From assembly GCA_964017195.1 (NCBI GenBank), contig OZ024897.1, positions 8,383,951 to 8,447,950 of the forward strand: a stretch of 64,000 bases of DNA. Reading direction: 5' to 3'. Under the pieces are notes generated by a model. The model saw nothing but the letters and a program-made list of their open reading frames with translations, made no database searches and was not told the origin of the DNA. Each line of letters begins with the position of its first letter. Position 1 is the first letter of the stretch. The DNA comes from Siderastrea radians (taxonomy: Eukaryota; Cnidaria; Anthozoa; Scleractinia; Rhizangiidae). The position numbers and the translations under genes are program-made. Shown here one piece after another: positions 63,564-64,000 of this stretch.

Positions 63564-64000
63564 TGTGTAAGGCTCCAAAAATTAGTATCCGGATTTTTGG
63601 GAATTTCATTTTGGTCCAGGGGATTTTTTGGGGTTTCGCTTCAAGCCCAAGGGATTCTGGCCTGCGTGTAGACGACTCCTATTTCCCTAGGAGACGCCTG
63701 CGCGCAGGCTAAAGGGAATTTTTTGTTTTAAATCTTCGGCACCACTCGCTGGTTGATCGTCGTGGTTGTTCAGTCCTTACAGTGTTTGACTGAAGCAAAT
63801 CCAAGGGAAACGTGCCATGGTTCGAAAAGTGTAATATTGTAATATTTAACTATGGTTTCAATCTACCCTAGAGGGATTGTTGTCGCCTAGCTATCTATCA
63901 AGAAAAAAAAAATACCTTGCCACTTGCTTGCATTTCACAGGGGCTCCCAACGAGAATCGAAAAAATCGGAAAATTTAACCAAATCACTTAAAATATCGTT
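63564..64000. other. Window end, no gene seen
   Basis: No coding frame recognised. A small inverted pair, GCCTGCGTGTAGACGACTCC / GGAGACGCCTGCGCGCAGGC, lies near 63660-63710. Confidence 0.4.

Overview
This window looks like nuclear DNA of a cnidarian, most likely an anthozoan and plausibly a stony coral. It is AT-rich, its genes are split by introns with GT-AG borders, it carries a tandem pair of intronless class A GPCRs, and it is crowded with short inverted-repeat transposons, SINEs, LINE fragments and simple repeats. The organism call is inference; I see no species-diagnostic sequence. I find no rRNA, no convincing functional tRNA, no CRISPR array and no operon.

Layout. (1) 1-8.4 kb: a two-unit tandem array of melanocortin/adenosine-receptor-like GPCR genes on the minus strand (3042-4061 and 5806-6825). 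Each gene has the decayed start of another copy just upstream, and there are stuttered copies of the 3' tail below the first gene. (2) 8.4-51.9 kb: one very large minus-strand gene, the HEATR6 orthologue. I resolved 25 exons whose splice phases all agree; together they encode 1145 residues. The last exon(s) were not found. (3) Inside its 19.1-kb intron 19, on the opposite strand, sits an intact intronless copper amine oxidase gene (27667-30012). (4) 51.9-52.2 kb: a 310-bp divergent promoter region. (5) 52.2-58.6 kb: a three-exon plus-strand beta-1,4-N-acetylgalactosaminyltransferase (B4GALNT3/4-like) with PA14 and chondroitin-GalNAc-transferase-type domains. (6) 59-62.2 kb: a tandem triplication carrying an exon-like open frame and a tRNA-derived SINE. 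(7) 62.7-63.6 kb: two back-to-back MITEs.

Mobile DNA dominates the introns. It includes a hAT-like element with an 8-bp target duplication and a transposase remnant, a second inverted-repeat element with a 7-8 bp duplication, a foldback element whose arms are built of 14-bp tandem repeats, a CR1/L2-like LINE remnant, an L1-like LINE 3' end, a SINE with a perfect 13-bp target duplication, and a roughly ten-member palindromic MITE family (TTAACCCTTTAAGCCC ends). One member of that family supplies the last codons and stop of the glycosyltransferase reading frame.

The genes do not form one pathway. HEATR6 is a HEAT-repeat scaffold protein of poorly known role, the amine oxidase is a membrane-anchored ectoenzyme, the glycosyltransferase is a Golgi enzyme, and the GPCRs are orphan receptors. 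I do not see a clear new multi-gene system. The most notable points are the nested amine oxidase, the MITE-derived C-terminus, the in-frame duplicated splice donor, and the foldback element enclosing a signal-peptide-like exon.
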